The notes beneath the pieces are model-generated. The model saw nothing but the letters and a program-made list of their open reading frames with translations. It did not search any database and was not told where the DNA came from. DNA of 64,000 nucleotides from JBMNGN01 sp050949865 (GTDB lineage Bacteria > Bacillota > Syntrophomonadia > Syntrophomonadales > Syntrophomonadaceae), in NCBI GenBank assembly GCA_050949865.1, contig JBMNGN010000003.1, positions 191,342 through 255,341 on the forward strand. The letters are read 5' to 3'. Position numbers and translations under genes: made by a program. Below, piece after piece: positions 27,954-37,845 of this stretch (positions are counted from its first letter, which is position 1; each line of letters opens with the position of its first letter).

Positions 27954-28835
27954 GTGAAATCAGGATTTGTTAGTATAGTGGGGCGGCCTAATGTAGGTAA
28001 ATCCACTTTACTGAATACGGTTATCGGCAAAAAAATAGCCATTGTTTCAGAAAAACCCCAAACGACCAGAACTCGAATTCAGGGGATTCATACCTGCCCA
28101 GAGGGGCAGATTATCTTTGTTGACACTCCAGGTATACACAAACCCAAGCATTTGCTGGGTGAATATATGATTAAAGTGTCTACCCGTTCCATATATGAAG
28201 TGGATTTGGTTTATTATATGACTGATGTAACCAGACCCTTTGGTGGGGGAGAACAGTTTATTATGGACCGGCTGGAGAAAGTCAATGTGCCTATTTTTCT
28301 GCTGGTAAACAAGATAGATTTGGTTACCGCAAAAGAGGTGGATACATATATAAAGGTTTTTACCAGCCATATGTCTTTTTCTGAAGTCATTCCCCTTTCG
28401 GCTGCTTTAAAAACCAATCTGCCGATATTGCTTGACAAAACCTTTAAGTACTTACCAGAGGGGCCTTTATATTATCCAGAAGAAGATATTACTGATCAGC
28501 CCATTTCGTTCCTGATATCTGAACTGATTCGGGAAAAGGCGCTTTTCTTAACTAGGGATGAGGTGCCCCATTCCCTTGCGGTTGAACTAGCAGAGTATAA
28601 TAACCGGGCTGAGGGAAAGGTCTACATCAAAGCTATTATCTATATTGAAAGGGATTCACAGAAAGCAATTATTATTGGGAAAAACGGTCGAATGCTTAAA
28701 TCTATCGGGGAACAATCGCGGGCTGATATAGAGGAATTACTTAATGCACCGGTCTATCTTGATTTGTGGGTTAAGGTGAAAAAGAACTGGCGGGACAGCG
28801 AAACTAACCTCAATCAGCTTGGATACCGGTTGTAA
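27954..28835 (+). CDS. era: GTPase Era
   Basis: Era binds the 3' end of 16S rRNA during 30S assembly. The 293-residue protein has G1 GRPNVGKSTLLN, G3 DTPGIH, G4 NKID, and a C-terminal KH RNA-binding domain (IIGKNGRMLKSIGEQSRADIE). Start is GTG 27954 behind AGGAGGG. Confidence 0.97.
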   Translation: MKSGFVSIVGRPNVGKSTLLNTVIGKKIAIVSEKPQTTRTRIQGIHTCPEGQIIFVDTPGIHKPKHLLGEYMIKVSTRSIYEVDLVYYMTDVTRPFGGGEQFIMDRLEKVNVPIFLLVNKIDLVTAKEVDTYIKVFTSHMSFSEVIPLSAALKTNLPILLDKTFKYLPEGPLYYPEEDITDQPISFLISELIREKALFLTRDEVPHSLAVELAEYNNRAEGKVYIKAIIYIERDSQKAIIIGKNGRMLKSIGEQSRADIEELLNAPVYLDLWVKVKKNWRDSETNLNQLGYRL

Positions 28836-28864
28836 GATATAGTTCATTTAGAGGATGGAAAAGA

Positions 28865-29533
28865 ATGATTGCCAAATACCTAGACAGCACCAACTTGAAA
28901 CCGGAAACAGCTAAATCCCAGATTAAGGATTTATGCCAGGAGGCAACCGAATTGGGCATGGCTGCTGTTTGTGTCAACCCGGTAAATGTAAAAAGTGCTA
29001 AAGAATACCTGGTAGGTTCTGGGGTCAGGCTGTGTACGGTTATAGGTTTTCCGTTAGGAGCAGATTTAGCAGCCACCAAGGTGTTTGCGGCTCGGGAGGC
29101 TTTGAATCAGGGTGCGGATGAGATTGATATGGTAATCAATATAGGGCGCTTAAAGGAAGGCGATTATGAATATATTCAGCAGGAGATTAATAGCCTGCTT
29201 AAGCTTAAGCAAGATTTCGGATTCATATTAAAGGTAATTGTAGAAACGGCTCTTTTAACCAGAAATGAATTAGCTGATATAACCAGATTAGTAAGCGATT
29301 TGGGAGCCGATTATATAAAAACTTCAACCGGGTTTTCCCATCGGGGGGTTAGCAGGGAGGATATCAGTATCATTCAATCCAACAAAGCCCAGGGCCTTAA
29401 GATTAAAGCCAGTGGAGGGATTAAGGATCTCCGGTTTGCCCTGGAACTGATAAATATTGGGGTTGACAGAATAGGGAGCAGTAATGCCGCTGCCCTGGTC
29501 AGGGAACAGAGGCTAAGGGGAGGAGTAAAATAA
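28865..29533 (+). CDS. deoC: Deoxyribose-phosphate aldolase
   Basis: DeoC splits 2-deoxyribose 5-phosphate into acetaldehyde and glyceraldehyde 3-phosphate. The 222-residue TIM barrel has the Schiff-base lysine in ADYIKTSTGFSHRG, the second conserved lysine in GLKIKASGGIKD, and the EIDMVINIG block. A GAGGATGG site precedes ATG 28865. Confidence 0.95.
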   Translation: MIAKYLDSTNLKPETAKSQIKDLCQEATELGMAAVCVNPVNVKSAKEYLVGSGVRLCTVIGFPLGADLAATKVFAAREALNQGADEIDMVINIGRLKEGDYEYIQQEINSLLKLKQDFGFILKVIVETALLTRNELADITRLVSDLGADYIKTSTGFSHRGVSREDISIIQSNKAQGLKIKASGGIKDLRFALELINIGVDRIGSSNAAALVREQRLRGGVK

Positions 29534-29549
29534 AAGGGGTAGTCCTTGT

Positions 29550-30473
29550 TTGCGGCTGAAAAGAGTATTGCTACTGGTGATCCTAATTGCAGGTTATACC
29601 TGGATAATGGTCAATTATCCTAATGACAAGATTAAAGCCTTTGGCTACAACCAGTTTATGAATATCTATGCTGACTTAATTGCTTCCAGGGCTGAATATA
29701 AAGTGGTTCATGATCCGGGCTTGAGAAAACTGCCAATTCCCAAAGAACAGGTTAAGATTCGAGCGATTATTCCCCAAAAGGGCCTTGACTTTCCCCGAGA
29801 GATCAACCAGCTGATTGATGAAGGATATAACGCGGTTATTGAGTGCTCAGCCATGGATGCGTGGCATACCAGTGAAAGAGGGATAGAATACCTTTCACTG
29901 CTCAGACCTACTGCTTATCGTTTGGTGGTTTTCGACGGAGGTCATCATTTGCCTACCATTGGATTGAAACCGGATATTATTATAGTGCCGCAAATGATGG
30001 GGTTTGCGCTCCATAGCTATACTAATGATGGAATAAAGGTAGAGAAACTGGTTTCAATCGCCCGCCAGGTGGATTCTCCTTCCATAATTATTACAGTTCC
30101 CAGGTGGGCGGTCATAAAAAATGAAAGGGCTCTTACCCGTTTAGCAGCACGTATCCTGGCAACAGTAGAGTATGGGGCAGAGGAACCCCGGGAAGAATTT
30201 CAAGTTGCAGCTTTTAGCCGGATGAGCAGGTATGAAGATAGTATCTTTGCTTATCTCAATCAAGGATATATTGAAAACCTTGAACTGTTCGTCAAAAGAA
30301 TAGAAAAGCTGGCTGCCGAAGGCGCCAGTCTATATATAGCCGTTGATTATGATGTAATCAATCAAGAGGAGGCAGAACGACTGGCCGTTAATCTTAGACA
30401 AAGGTTGGGGTTACCGGTTTCAATAGTTAACCGCCCGGTAACCGTTTTTAATGTGCTTTGGAGTGATTATTAA
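29550..30473 (+). CDS. Membrane-anchored protein of unknown function
   Basis: The 307-residue product starts at TTG 29550 and has one N-terminal membrane span (VLLLVILIAGYTWIMVNY), after which about 280 residues are probably outside the cell. I recognise no family. Conserved-looking blocks are VIECSAMDAWHTSERG, VVFDGGHHLPTIGLKPDIIIV and YIAVDYDVIN, with alternating strand/helix character like a Rossmann or TIM-like fold and several acidic and His residues. It is packed between deoC (16 bases) and recO (start directly at its stop), so it belongs to this operon. Confidence 0.7.
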   Translation: MRLKRVLLLVILIAGYTWIMVNYPNDKIKAFGYNQFMNIYADLIASRAEYKVVHDPGLRKLPIPKEQVKIRAIIPQKGLDFPREINQLIDEGYNAVIECSAMDAWHTSERGIEYLSLLRPTAYRLVVFDGGHHLPTIGLKPDIIIVPQMMGFALHSYTNDGIKVEKLVSIARQVDSPSIIITVPRWAVIKNERALTRLAARILATVEYGAEEPREEFQVAAFSRMSRYEDSIFAYLNQGYIENLELFVKRIEKLAAEGASLYIAVDYDVINQEEAERLAVNLRQRLGLPVSIVNRPVTVFNVLWSDY

Positions 30474-31292
30474 TTGTACTATAGTTCACGGGCATTAGTA
30501 ATAAAAACCCTGGATTACAGGGAATCAGATAAGCTGGTTACCTTGTTTTCCGAGCGGGAGGGCAAAATCAGAGCTATAGCCAGGGGAGTAAAAAAGCCTA
30601 AAAGCAGCCTGCGGGCGTGTGTTCAACCTTTTTGCCATTCCCAGTTGTTTTTTAGCGCCCAAAAAGAACTGGATCTCTTGACCCAGGGCAGGGTCCTGGA
30701 ATTTTATGGCAATATCAGGGAAGAAATGAGCCGCACGCTTTTTGCTGTCTACCTTATGGAGCTTCTGGATAAGGGTTTAGCGGATAGGGTTGCTTTTCCT
30801 ACCCTTTACAAAATTACCCTAGAGACCTTGCAACACTTAAACAACTACGGGGTCAACCCCTTGGTCCTCAGGTACTTTGAACTCAGACTGGTTCAGCAAT
30901 TAGGGTACCAGCCAGAATTGGAAGCTTGCATAAAATGCGGTAATAAAAACTGCCGGAGGTATAATTTCAGCCTGGCAGACGGGGGAATAGTTTGCCAACC
31001 GTGTTCGGCAGGGATTGGCACTAACCATTCATTATCCGGTGAAGCACTGGCAGTAATGAGGCTTCTGCTGGCCCATAACATACAGGTGGTAAATCGAGTA
31101 AGAGCCAGCCAATCTGCACTTGCGCAAATTGAAGGCCTCTTGGAAAAGTATCTTGAATACCATTTAGAAAGGAGATTTGCGGTTAAGGATACTATTCGGA
31201 TTCTAAAAAACTATAAACCTAGATTGACAAGCCGTCAGACGGTTGATAAACTAGGGGAAATTCAATATATCAGCGATGATAAAGAAGAGTAG
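30474..31292 (+). CDS. recO: DNA repair protein RecO
   Basis: RecO anneals DNA strands and loads RecA with RecR and RecF. The 272-residue product has the N-terminal OB fold (MYYSSRALVIKTLDYRESDKLVTLFSEREGKIRAIARGVKK) and a C-terminal helical domain with zinc-type cysteines (CIKCGNKNC, then CQPC). Start is TTG 30474 immediately after the previous stop. Confidence 0.95.
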   Translation: MYYSSRALVIKTLDYRESDKLVTLFSEREGKIRAIARGVKKPKSSLRACVQPFCHSQLFFSAQKELDLLTQGRVLEFYGNIREEMSRTLFAVYLMELLDKGLADRVAFPTLYKITLETLQHLNNYGVNPLVLRYFELRLVQQLGYQPELEACIKCGNKNCRRYNFSLADGGIVCQPCSAGIGTNHSLSGEALAVMRLLLAHNIQVVNRVRASQSALAQIEGLLEKYLEYHLERRFAVKDTIRILKNYKPRLTSRQTVDKLGEIQYISDDKEE

Positions 31293-31478
31293 GAAGAATA
31301 CCTTGAGCAGAGAGCCGGAGGGTGGTGAAATCCGGCAGGGTATCTTGTGAAAGGCACTTTGGAGCTGTCAGGAGGAAAGCCTTTAGGTGAGTAAAACCTG
31401 AATTTATTAAGGTGGGCTTTGGCCAACCAGGGTGGAACCGCGGGTATGCTCGTCCCTGAACTTGAGGGACGAGTTTTT
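31293..31478 (+). promoter_or_regulatory. T-box leader of glyQS
   Basis: The 358 bases between recO and glyQ hold a T-box. The T-box sequence AGGGTGGAACCGCGG lies at 31429-31443, just before a terminator hairpin. Upstream, 31304-31365 can form the stem I region, with a GAAAGGCAC segment (about 31348-31356) whose GGC would be a glycine specifier codon. Uncharged tRNA-Gly would pair with both and favour the antiterminator, inducing glycyl-tRNA synthetase. The exact specifier loop is inferred, not folded. From 31479 to 31633 I see nothing further. Confidence 0.92.
31449..31478 (+). terminator. T-box terminator
   Basis: CTCGTCCCT (31449-31457) pairs perfectly with AGGGACGAG (31465-31473), followed by TTTTT. 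It is mutually exclusive with the T-box antiterminator just upstream. Confidence 0.93.
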
Positions 31479-31651
31479 AATTGGTAACTTCCCCCTTTGG
31501 CTGAGCGGCAGGAACCGGCACAGTTGAATACTTTTTATTTCTATAAGCTTATATCGCCATTACAATCATGGCGGTGTCCGAATTATCATCACTGCTGTAG
31601 GGCTTCTTGTTACCAGCTCTGCAAGTTTATTAGATGCAAGGAGGCAAGGGT

Positions 31652-32569
31652 ATGAATTTTCAGGAATTGATTCTCAAACTGCATGATTATTGGGGTAGGC
31701 AGGGGTGCATCATCCAGCAGCCTTACGATATGGAAAAAGGGGCCGGAACTATGAACCCGGCTACATTCTTAAGGGCTCTAGGGCCAGAACCATGGAATAC
31801 GGCATATGTTGAACCTTCCCGCCGGCCGACTGACGGAAGGTACGGAGAAAACCCCAACCGGCTGCAGCACTATTATCAATACCAGGTTATTTTAAAGCCA
31901 TCACCGGACAATGTTATAGAGCTGTACCTGGAAAGCCTTAAGGAGCTCGGCATAGACCCGGTCAAGCATGATATTCGATTGGTTGAAGATAACTGGGAAT
32001 CTCCAACCCTTGGAGCCTGGGGATTGGGATGGGAAGTCTGGCTGGATGGCATGGAAATTACTCAATTTACTTACTTCCAGCAATGTGGCGGGTATGATTG
32101 CCTGCCTGTATGTGCTGAAATTACTTATGGTCTAGAAAGGATTGCTATGTATATCCAGGATAAAGAAAGCGTTTACGATATCGAATGGGCAGATGGGATT
32201 ACCTATGCCGATGTTCATCATCAAGGGGAAGTGGATTATTCCAGGTACAATTTCGAGACTGCTGATGTGGAAACCCTTACGGCTATGTTTGGGCTGTGCG
32301 AGAAAGAAGCGATTAAAACCGCTAACCAGCATTTGGTTCAACCGGCTTATGATTATGTTTTAAAATGTTCCCACCTGTTCAATCTCCTTGATGCCAGGGG
32401 AGCTATAAGTGTAACGGAGCGGACCGGGTATATAGCCAGGGTGCGCAACCTGGCCCGTTTGGTAGCAGGTGAATATATTGAGCAACGCAAGCGGATGGGA
32501 TACCCTTTGTTGAGAGATGAAAAGCTAAGGAAGCAGTTTATAGATCTTGAGGATAAGGAGGCCCGTTAA
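31652..32569 (+). CDS. glyQ: Glycine-tRNA ligase alpha subunit
   Basis: The alpha subunit of the tetrameric bacterial GlyRS, holding the class II catalytic core. The 305-residue product shows GCIIQQPYDMEKGAGTMNPATFLR, the class II block AYVEPSRRPTDGRYGENPNR and EITQFTYFQQCGG. AAGGAGG fixes ATG 31652 rather than the ATG at 31634. Its stop is next to the glyS start. Confidence 0.98.
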   Translation: MNFQELILKLHDYWGRQGCIIQQPYDMEKGAGTMNPATFLRALGPEPWNTAYVEPSRRPTDGRYGENPNRLQHYYQYQVILKPSPDNVIELYLESLKELGIDPVKHDIRLVEDNWESPTLGAWGLGWEVWLDGMEITQFTYFQQCGGYDCLPVCAEITYGLERIAMYIQDKESVYDIEWADGITYADVHHQGEVDYSRYNFETADVETLTAMFGLCEKEAIKTANQHLVQPAYDYVLKCSHLFNLLDARGAISVTERTGYIARVRNLARLVAGEYIEQRKRMGYPLLRDEKLRKQFIDLEDKEAR

Positions 32570-32570
32570 C

Positions 32571-34640
32571 ATGAAAAAGCAATTGCTATTTGAGATTGGT
32601 CTGGAAGAAATGCCATCAGCGTATATGCCCAGAGCTATTAATGAATTAAAAAATCTGGCTGAACAGAAGCTAAGCCAGTCAAGGATACCATATGAAAAAG
32701 TACTTGTCTACGGTACTCCCCGGAGGCTGGTTTTATTGGCCGAGGGCATCGGTGGGCGGCAATTGGATGCGGTAGTGGAGCACAAAGGACCCAAAAAGAG
32801 TATTGCCATAGATGATCAGGGCCATCCGACTAAAGCAGGACTAGGGTTTGCCAGGGGACAGGGGATAGATTTCAGTGGGGTGGTTACCAAAGAGGTCGGG
32901 GGGATTGAATATATATTTGCCATAAAAAAGGAAAAGGGTAAACCAACTAAGAATGTTATTCCCGGGGTGCTGGCCAGCCTGATTTATTCCCTGACTTTCC
33001 CCAAATCAATGCGCTGGGGTTATAACCAGATACGATTTGCCCGGCCTATCAGGTGGATAACTGCCTGGCTGGGAAATGAACTGATTGATTTGGAAATAGA
33101 TGGCATTAAAAGCAGGAATATAACTTATGGTCATCGGTTTTTGTCCCCAGGGAGAATCAAAATAACCGGAATAAAAAGCTATTTTCAGTCCCTGGAGAAT
33201 AACTATGTAATCCTGGATCAAGAGAAAAGGCAAGAACTAATCTGGCAGCAGGTTCAAAAAGCAGCCGTTGATTCAGGGGGAAGGGTTATGGAAAACCCGG
33301 ATCTCCTGGAGGAAGTCAACTACCTGTTAGAATACCCCACCGCTTTCTATGGACAGTTTTCGCCTTCATATCTTGAGGTGCCGCCAGAAGTATTAATTAC
33401 TACCATGATAAAAAACCAGCGCTATTTTCCGGTGTTTGATGAAGAGGGCCATTTGCGTCCTGGGTTCATCGGGGTTAGAAATGGAACTAACGATAACCTG
33501 GATATAGTACGGGCTGGAAATGAAAGGGTTTTAAAAGCCAGGCTGGAAGATGCTTTATTCTTTTGGAAGGAAGATACTAAAAAGACCTTAGAGGAAATGG
33601 CTGCGGGTTTAAAGAACATTTTGTTCCATGAACGCTTGGGGAATATGATGGAAAAGGTTGAAAGGCTGCAAAAACTGGGTATTTATATCAGCAATAAGGG
33701 TAATATCAGTAACCGGGCGGATGTGGTCAGGGGGGCCTATCTATGTAAAGCGGATCTATGCAGTAGCATGGTATACGAGTTTCCTGAACTGCAAGGGGTT
33801 ATGGGCAGGTACTATGCGCTGAAAAGCGGGGAAGGTCAGGAAGTGAGCAACGCTGTATTTGAGCATTACCTGCCAAGGTTTGCTGGAGATATGCTGCCGA
33901 GTACTAAGACGGGGCTGGTTTTGAGTTTGGCTGACAAAATCGATACCCTGGTAGGAAGCTTTGCCATCAACATTAAACCAACCGGGTCTCAAGATCCCTA
34001 TGCCTTGAGACGACAGGGCATTGGGATTGTCAGCATGTTAATCGACGCAGGGGTTAGGATAGACCTAAAAGAGGTTTTAATGCAGGCATATCAGGGTTAC
34101 AAGCCTTTTAGACTGGATAACTCCTCGGAACAGACTACTTCTGAAGTGTTGGAATTCATTTTACAGAGGATGAGGGGCTTGTTGACAGAAAGGGGATTAT
34201 CTTACGATGTTATAGATGCGGTTATGGCTACCCCCCATATTGATTTAAACAACACCGCCCAAAGGATAAAAGCAGTACAAGAATTCCGGCTTTCTGAAAA
34301 TTTCAGCCATTTTATGGTAGTATATAATCGGGCCAATAACCTGACTAAGAACTGGGAAAACGATACGGTGAGAGCTGATGACCTGGTGGATGATAGTGAA
34401 AAAGAGCTTTACCGCACAGTTAGGTCAATATATCCGGTAGTTGAAAAAGCCTTGCAGCAGGAGGATTACCCGAAGGCTCTAAACACGATAGCCGGTATCC
34501 GTTACCAGGTTGACCGGTTTTTTGAATCAGTAATGGTAATGGTAGATAATCAGGAATTAAGAGCTGCCCGGCTGGGTTTATTAAAATCCATAGCCAACCT
34601 GTGTAATACCATAGCCTGTTTTGAGCGAATAGTTGAGTAG
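32571..34640 (+). CDS. glyS: Glycine-tRNA ligase beta subunit
   Basis: The 689-residue beta subunit recognises tRNA-Gly and has the typical start KKQLLFEIGLEEMPSAYMPRA, a central HD-like region (PRFAGDMLPSTKTGLVLSLADKIDTLVG) and the C-terminal anticodon-binding helices. ATG 32571 follows the glyQ stop directly with a GGAGG site inside glyQ. The 194 bases behind it contain no gene or terminator I can defend. Confidence 0.97.
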   Translation: MKKQLLFEIGLEEMPSAYMPRAINELKNLAEQKLSQSRIPYEKVLVYGTPRRLVLLAEGIGGRQLDAVVEHKGPKKSIAIDDQGHPTKAGLGFARGQGIDFSGVVTKEVGGIEYIFAIKKEKGKPTKNVIPGVLASLIYSLTFPKSMRWGYNQIRFARPIRWITAWLGNELIDLEIDGIKSRNITYGHRFLSPGRIKITGIKSYFQSLENNYVILDQEKRQELIWQQVQKAAVDSGGRVMENPDLLEEVNYLLEYPTAFYGQFSPSYLEVPPEVLITTMIKNQRYFPVFDEEGHLRPGFIGVRNGTNDNLDIVRAGNERVLKARLEDALFFWKEDTKKTLEEMAAGLKNILFHERLGNMMEKVERLQKLGIYISNKGNISNRADVVRGAYLCKADLCSSMVYEFPELQGVMGRYYALKSGEGQEVSNAVFEHYLPRFAGDMLPSTKTGLVLSLADKIDTLVGSFAINIKPTGSQDPYALRRQGIGIVSMLIDAGVRIDLKEVLMQAYQGYKPFRLDNSSEQTTSEVLEFILQRMRGLLTERGLSYDVIDAVMATPHIDLNNTAQRIKAVQEFRLSENFSHFMVVYNRANNLTKNWENDTVRADDLVDDSEKELYRTVRSIYPVVEKALQQEDYPKALNTIAGIRYQVDRFFESVMVMVDNQELRAARLGLLKSIANLCNTIACFERIVE

Positions 34641-34834
34641 GCAAGAGGTAAGGCGGTGCAAACAAAACAATTTAGTTACAATCCCGGGGAATTCTTAAAC
34701 CTTTTCGGCCTACGGGGAAAGAGTCAGTGAAAGTGCCCAGGGTGTGAAGGCCGCAGGGATATTACCGGAATTATTTGCCGGTGGCTGGTCGGCAGCCCGC
34801 CAACAGCCTAAAACTCCTTCCGCTGTAATTACGG

Positions 34835-37210
34835 TTAAGAGTTCTGCTTAACCCTTAATAGGCGTAATCCATTAAGGGTTACCAGCAAGGAGGCTCCCAT
34901 ATCACCAATTACCGCCAGCCACATGGTTAACATACCTGGTATAACCAGGCACATAATTAAGGCCTTTATTATTATGGATAAAGCTATATTCTCTCTAATG
35001 ATTGCTACAGTTTTCTTGCTGAGGCGAATCGCATAAGGCAGTGCGCTAAGGTTGTCAGCCATTAAGGCTACATCAGCCGTCTCCAAAGCGGTATCAGTTC
35101 CTGCTGCTCCCATGGCAATCCCTACGGTAGCCATGGCCAGGGCCGGGGCGTCATTAATCCCATCGCCGATCATGGCAACCTTGCCAGTCCTAAGCAGGGA
35201 GTTTATAGATTCCACCTTGTCTTCAGGCAACAGGTCAGCTTTGGTTTCATCTATATTCAACTGGCGGGCAATCGCCCTGGCGGTGACGGCGTTGTCGCCG
35301 GTGAGCATTATTACCCTTTTGATCCCGACTTTCCTTAAATCCTGCAAGGTCTGGATAATAGAAGGACGGATGGTGTCCGCTACGGCAATGATCCCTTTAA
35401 CTTCTTGTTTATCCGCTACTAGAATTACTGTTTTTCCTTCAGTTTGGAAACGTTGAAGGTCGTCTATCACTTCCGGTGCAAGCGGTAAGTGTTCCTCTAT
35501 ATACCTGGGGCTGCCGACAAAGTAGAGTTCATCATTAACCGTGCCCATAGCGCCTTTTCCGGTTAACGAATCAAAGCCAGATACCCTAGGTATGTGGATT
35601 TTATTCCGTTTGGCGTACTGGATTATGGCTGTGCCCAGCGGGTGTTCCGACCGGTTTTCAATGGCTGCAGTGATGGCCAGCAGTTCATCTGCTCTCAGGT
35701 CAGAATAGACCAGTATATCAGTTACTTCAGGCCGGCCTTGAGTAAGGGTTCCGGTTTTGTCAAAAGCCATAACCGTTAAGTCAGCCATTTCTTCCAGGTA
35801 AACCCCGCCTTTAAACAAAACCCCGTTCCTGGCTGCATTTCCAATAGCCGATACGATGGAAACAGGGGTTGATATAACTAGTGCACAGGGGCAGGCTACC
35901 AGCAGCAGGGCCAGAGACTGGTAAACCCATTTAACCAGCGGTTGATTAAATGCAAACGGTGGTATTACTGCCACCAGGACTGCCAACCCTATCACAATCG
36001 GGGTATAGTATTTAGCAAACCGGTCCACCAGCTGCTGTGATCGGGCGCGCTGGCTTTGAGCCTCCTCCACCATTGCTATCAGGCGGGATATAGTATTATC
36101 TTTCGCTGTTTTGGCAACCTGGATTTCCATTGCTCCCTTTTGATTAATGGTACCAGCAAAAACCTCATCTCCTGGGTGTTTGTCCACTGGGATTGATTCG
36201 CCGGTTATAGGGGATTGATCAACCGATGATGTGCCTCTGACAACCTTTCCATCCATAGGGATGCGCTCGCCTGGCTTAATGATTATCAGGTCACCCACTT
36301 TGATTTGGTCAACAGGCAGGGTAAATTCATGGTTATTCCTTCTTACCAGTGCCTGTTCAGGGGTTAATTCCATTAATGAGACAATGGACTTCCTGGTTTT
36401 ATCCAGGGTAAAAGCCTGCAGGGTATTGCCCAAAGAGAATAAAAAGACTACCATGGCCCCTTCTTCAACCTCACCAATGGCTACAGCACCAATCACGGCA
36501 ATGGTCATCAAGACGTTCATATCTATTTCCCCGGCATTAACCAGCATAAGCAGTCCCGATTTGGCGGGTAAATAGGCGCCTATAACTATGCCAAAAATAA
36601 ATATACCCAGGATAAAGTTGGGGGGAAGGCTCCCTGTAATCTTGAGGATAAAAGCAACTAACAGTACGGTTCCGCTTAATATAGTTGAAATTGCGGATCG
36701 GTTGGTTTTCCAAAACGGGTTGGCAGGGAAGGCTTCTTTTTCCGATTCCATCGCGATTACGGAATATCCGAGGTCCTGTATTACCTTCACAATGTCATTG
36801 GCCGGGCCGGGGTAGTTAACCTCCATCCTGGAAGTGCTGAAACTAACTTTAACCTTTTTCGTTCCAGGAATACTGGCAACTGCTTTTTGTAATTTGGCCG
36901 CGCAATCAGCACAGTCTAAACCGCCTAAACGTAAAATTATTTTATTGGTTTGTTTGTGAAACGATTGGGGTAAGGCTGCTTCATAGCCCGCCGAATGAAC
37001 TTTATCAACTACCCTGGGGAGTACCTCGTTGGCCTCTCCATAATACTCTATGATCATTTTACCATTGGAAAAGCCCAAGCTGGTTTTAACCATACCGGGC
37101 AGCCTGCTGACTGCTTTTTCCAGTTTGGCGGCACAATCGGGGCAATCCATACCGCTTATATAAAGAATACTGGTAGTTAATCGGGGTTCTGATGTTGAGG
37201 TTTCAGGCAT
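34835..37210 (-). CDS. cadA: Zn/Cd/Pb-exporting P1B-type ATPase (CadA/ZntA type)
   Basis: The 791-residue membrane pump exports soft divalent metals. Two N-terminal HMA domains each carry a Cys pair (GMDCPDCAAKLEKAV, GLDCADCAAKLQKAV). Further motifs are the TGES phosphatase loop (SPITGESIPVDK), the CPC metal site in a membrane helix (LLVACPCALVISTPVS), the phosphorylation site DKTGTLT, and GDGINDAPALA. The CPC motif together with a CadC-type regulator argues for Zn/Cd/Pb rather than Cu. It is transcribed opposite to its neighbours, 19 bases behind the regulator gene. Confidence 0.93.
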   Translation of the reverse strand: MPETSTSEPRLTTSILYISGMDCPDCAAKLEKAVSRLPGMVKTSLGFSNGKMIIEYYGEANEVLPRVVDKVHSAGYEAALPQSFHKQTNKIILRLGGLDCADCAAKLQKAVASIPGTKKVKVSFSTSRMEVNYPGPANDIVKVIQDLGYSVIAMESEKEAFPANPFWKTNRSAISTILSGTVLLVAFILKITGSLPPNFILGIFIFGIVIGAYLPAKSGLLMLVNAGEIDMNVLMTIAVIGAVAIGEVEEGAMVVFLFSLGNTLQAFTLDKTRKSIVSLMELTPEQALVRRNNHEFTLPVDQIKVGDLIIIKPGERIPMDGKVVRGTSSVDQSPITGESIPVDKHPGDEVFAGTINQKGAMEIQVAKTAKDNTISRLIAMVEEAQSQRARSQQLVDRFAKYYTPIVIGLAVLVAVIPPFAFNQPLVKWVYQSLALLLVACPCALVISTPVSIVSAIGNAARNGVLFKGGVYLEEMADLTVMAFDKTGTLTQGRPEVTDILVYSDLRADELLAITAAIENRSEHPLGTAIIQYAKRNKIHIPRVSGFDSLTGKGAMGTVNDELYFVGSPRYIEEHLPLAPEVIDDLQRFQTEGKTVILVADKQEVKGIIAVADTIRPSIIQTLQDLRKVGIKRVIMLTGDNAVTARAIARQLNIDETKADLLPEDKVESINSLLRTGKVAMIGDGINDAPALAMATVGIAMGAAGTDTALETADVALMADNLSALPYAIRLSKKTVAIIRENIALSIIIKALIMCLVIPGMLTMWLAVIGDMGASLLVTLNGLRLLRVKQNS

Positions 37211-37229
37211 TTAATCGTTGTGCCCCCTT

Positions 37230-37589
37230 TTACTCATTAACGTGCTCTATTCCCTGGGCAAATAATGTAGTGATGTGCTGATCCGCCAGGGAATAGAACA
37301 GCATTTTACCCCCGCGCCGGTACTTCACCAACCTTTGTCCTCGCAGTAGGCGCAGTTGATGGGATACCGCAGATTCGCTAGCCCCGATGACGGCAGCGAT
37401 ATCGCAAACACATAGTTCCTGTTGAGACAGGGCAAACAGTATTTTTATTCGAGTAGGGTCACCCAGGGTTTTAAAGAGTTCTGCCAGGCTAATTATTTCG
37501 TTGCTATCCGGCATTTTACCCATTACTTCCTGGACCCGCTCTTCATGTATGTAATGGACCTCACATTTATCGATAATATCGGACACCAT
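37230..37589 (-). CDS. cadC: ArsR/SmtB-family metal-sensing repressor (CadC type)
   Basis: The 119-residue winged-helix repressor has the CadC-type N-terminal metal-site Cys (IDKCEVHYIHEERV) and the alpha-3 metal motif ELCVCDIAAV, followed by the DNA-reading helix SESAVSHQLRLLRGQRLV. These supply the thiolates that sense Cd, Pb or Zn. AGGAGT precedes ATG 37589. The gene leads the cadA operon and sits next to its own operator. Confidence 0.94.
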   Translation of the reverse strand: MVSDIIDKCEVHYIHEERVQEVMGKMPDSNEIISLAELFKTLGDPTRIKILFALSQQELCVCDIAAVIGASESAVSHQLRLLRGQRLVKYRRGGKMLFYSLADQHITTLFAQGIEHVNE

Positions 37590-37603
37590 TATCTACTCCT
37601 AAC

Positions 37604-37623
37604 ATATGAACATATATTCATAT
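37604..37623 (-). promoter_or_regulatory. ArsR/SmtB-type operator
   Basis: ATATGAA (37604-37610), 6-base spacer, TTCATAT (37617-37623): a palindrome of the kind bound by CadC/SmtB repressors. It overlaps the -10 of the minus-strand promoter. Confidence 0.85.
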
Positions 37624-37649
37624 ATACTAGGTTAGTATAAGTTTGTCAA
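37621..37649 (-). promoter_or_regulatory. Promoter of the cadC-cadA operon
   Basis: On the minus strand a perfect TTGACA (37649-37644), a 17-base spacer and TATATA (37626-37621). Its -10 is covered by the operator, so metal-free CadC would block RNA polymerase. Confidence 0.8.
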
Positions 37650-37828
37650 TAGTATTATGTATAACATGAAGCAAACAATGTACTTTAGTTCATAACTCCA
37701 GGGAGATTTTATTTGATAGCCAGCTCTCATTAATTTGGAATAATTGCCATATGATTGCATATGGATTTACTAATCCCGATTTCTATAGTAAAATTAGGCA
37801 GGATAATTAAGTTGTATAACGAATGGAT

Positions 37829-37834
37829 TATAAT
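37829..37834 (+). promoter_or_regulatory. Possible -10 element before the first Moco riboswitch
   Basis: A perfect TATAAT lies about 14 bases before the first paired base of the riboswitch; no convincing -35 is present at the right distance. Confidence 0.35.
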
Positions 37835-37845
37835 AAACACTGAAA

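Noticed and set aside
34656..34729. 24-codon frame starting GTG behind glyS
   Set aside because: Too short, weak ribosome site and no recognisable sequence.
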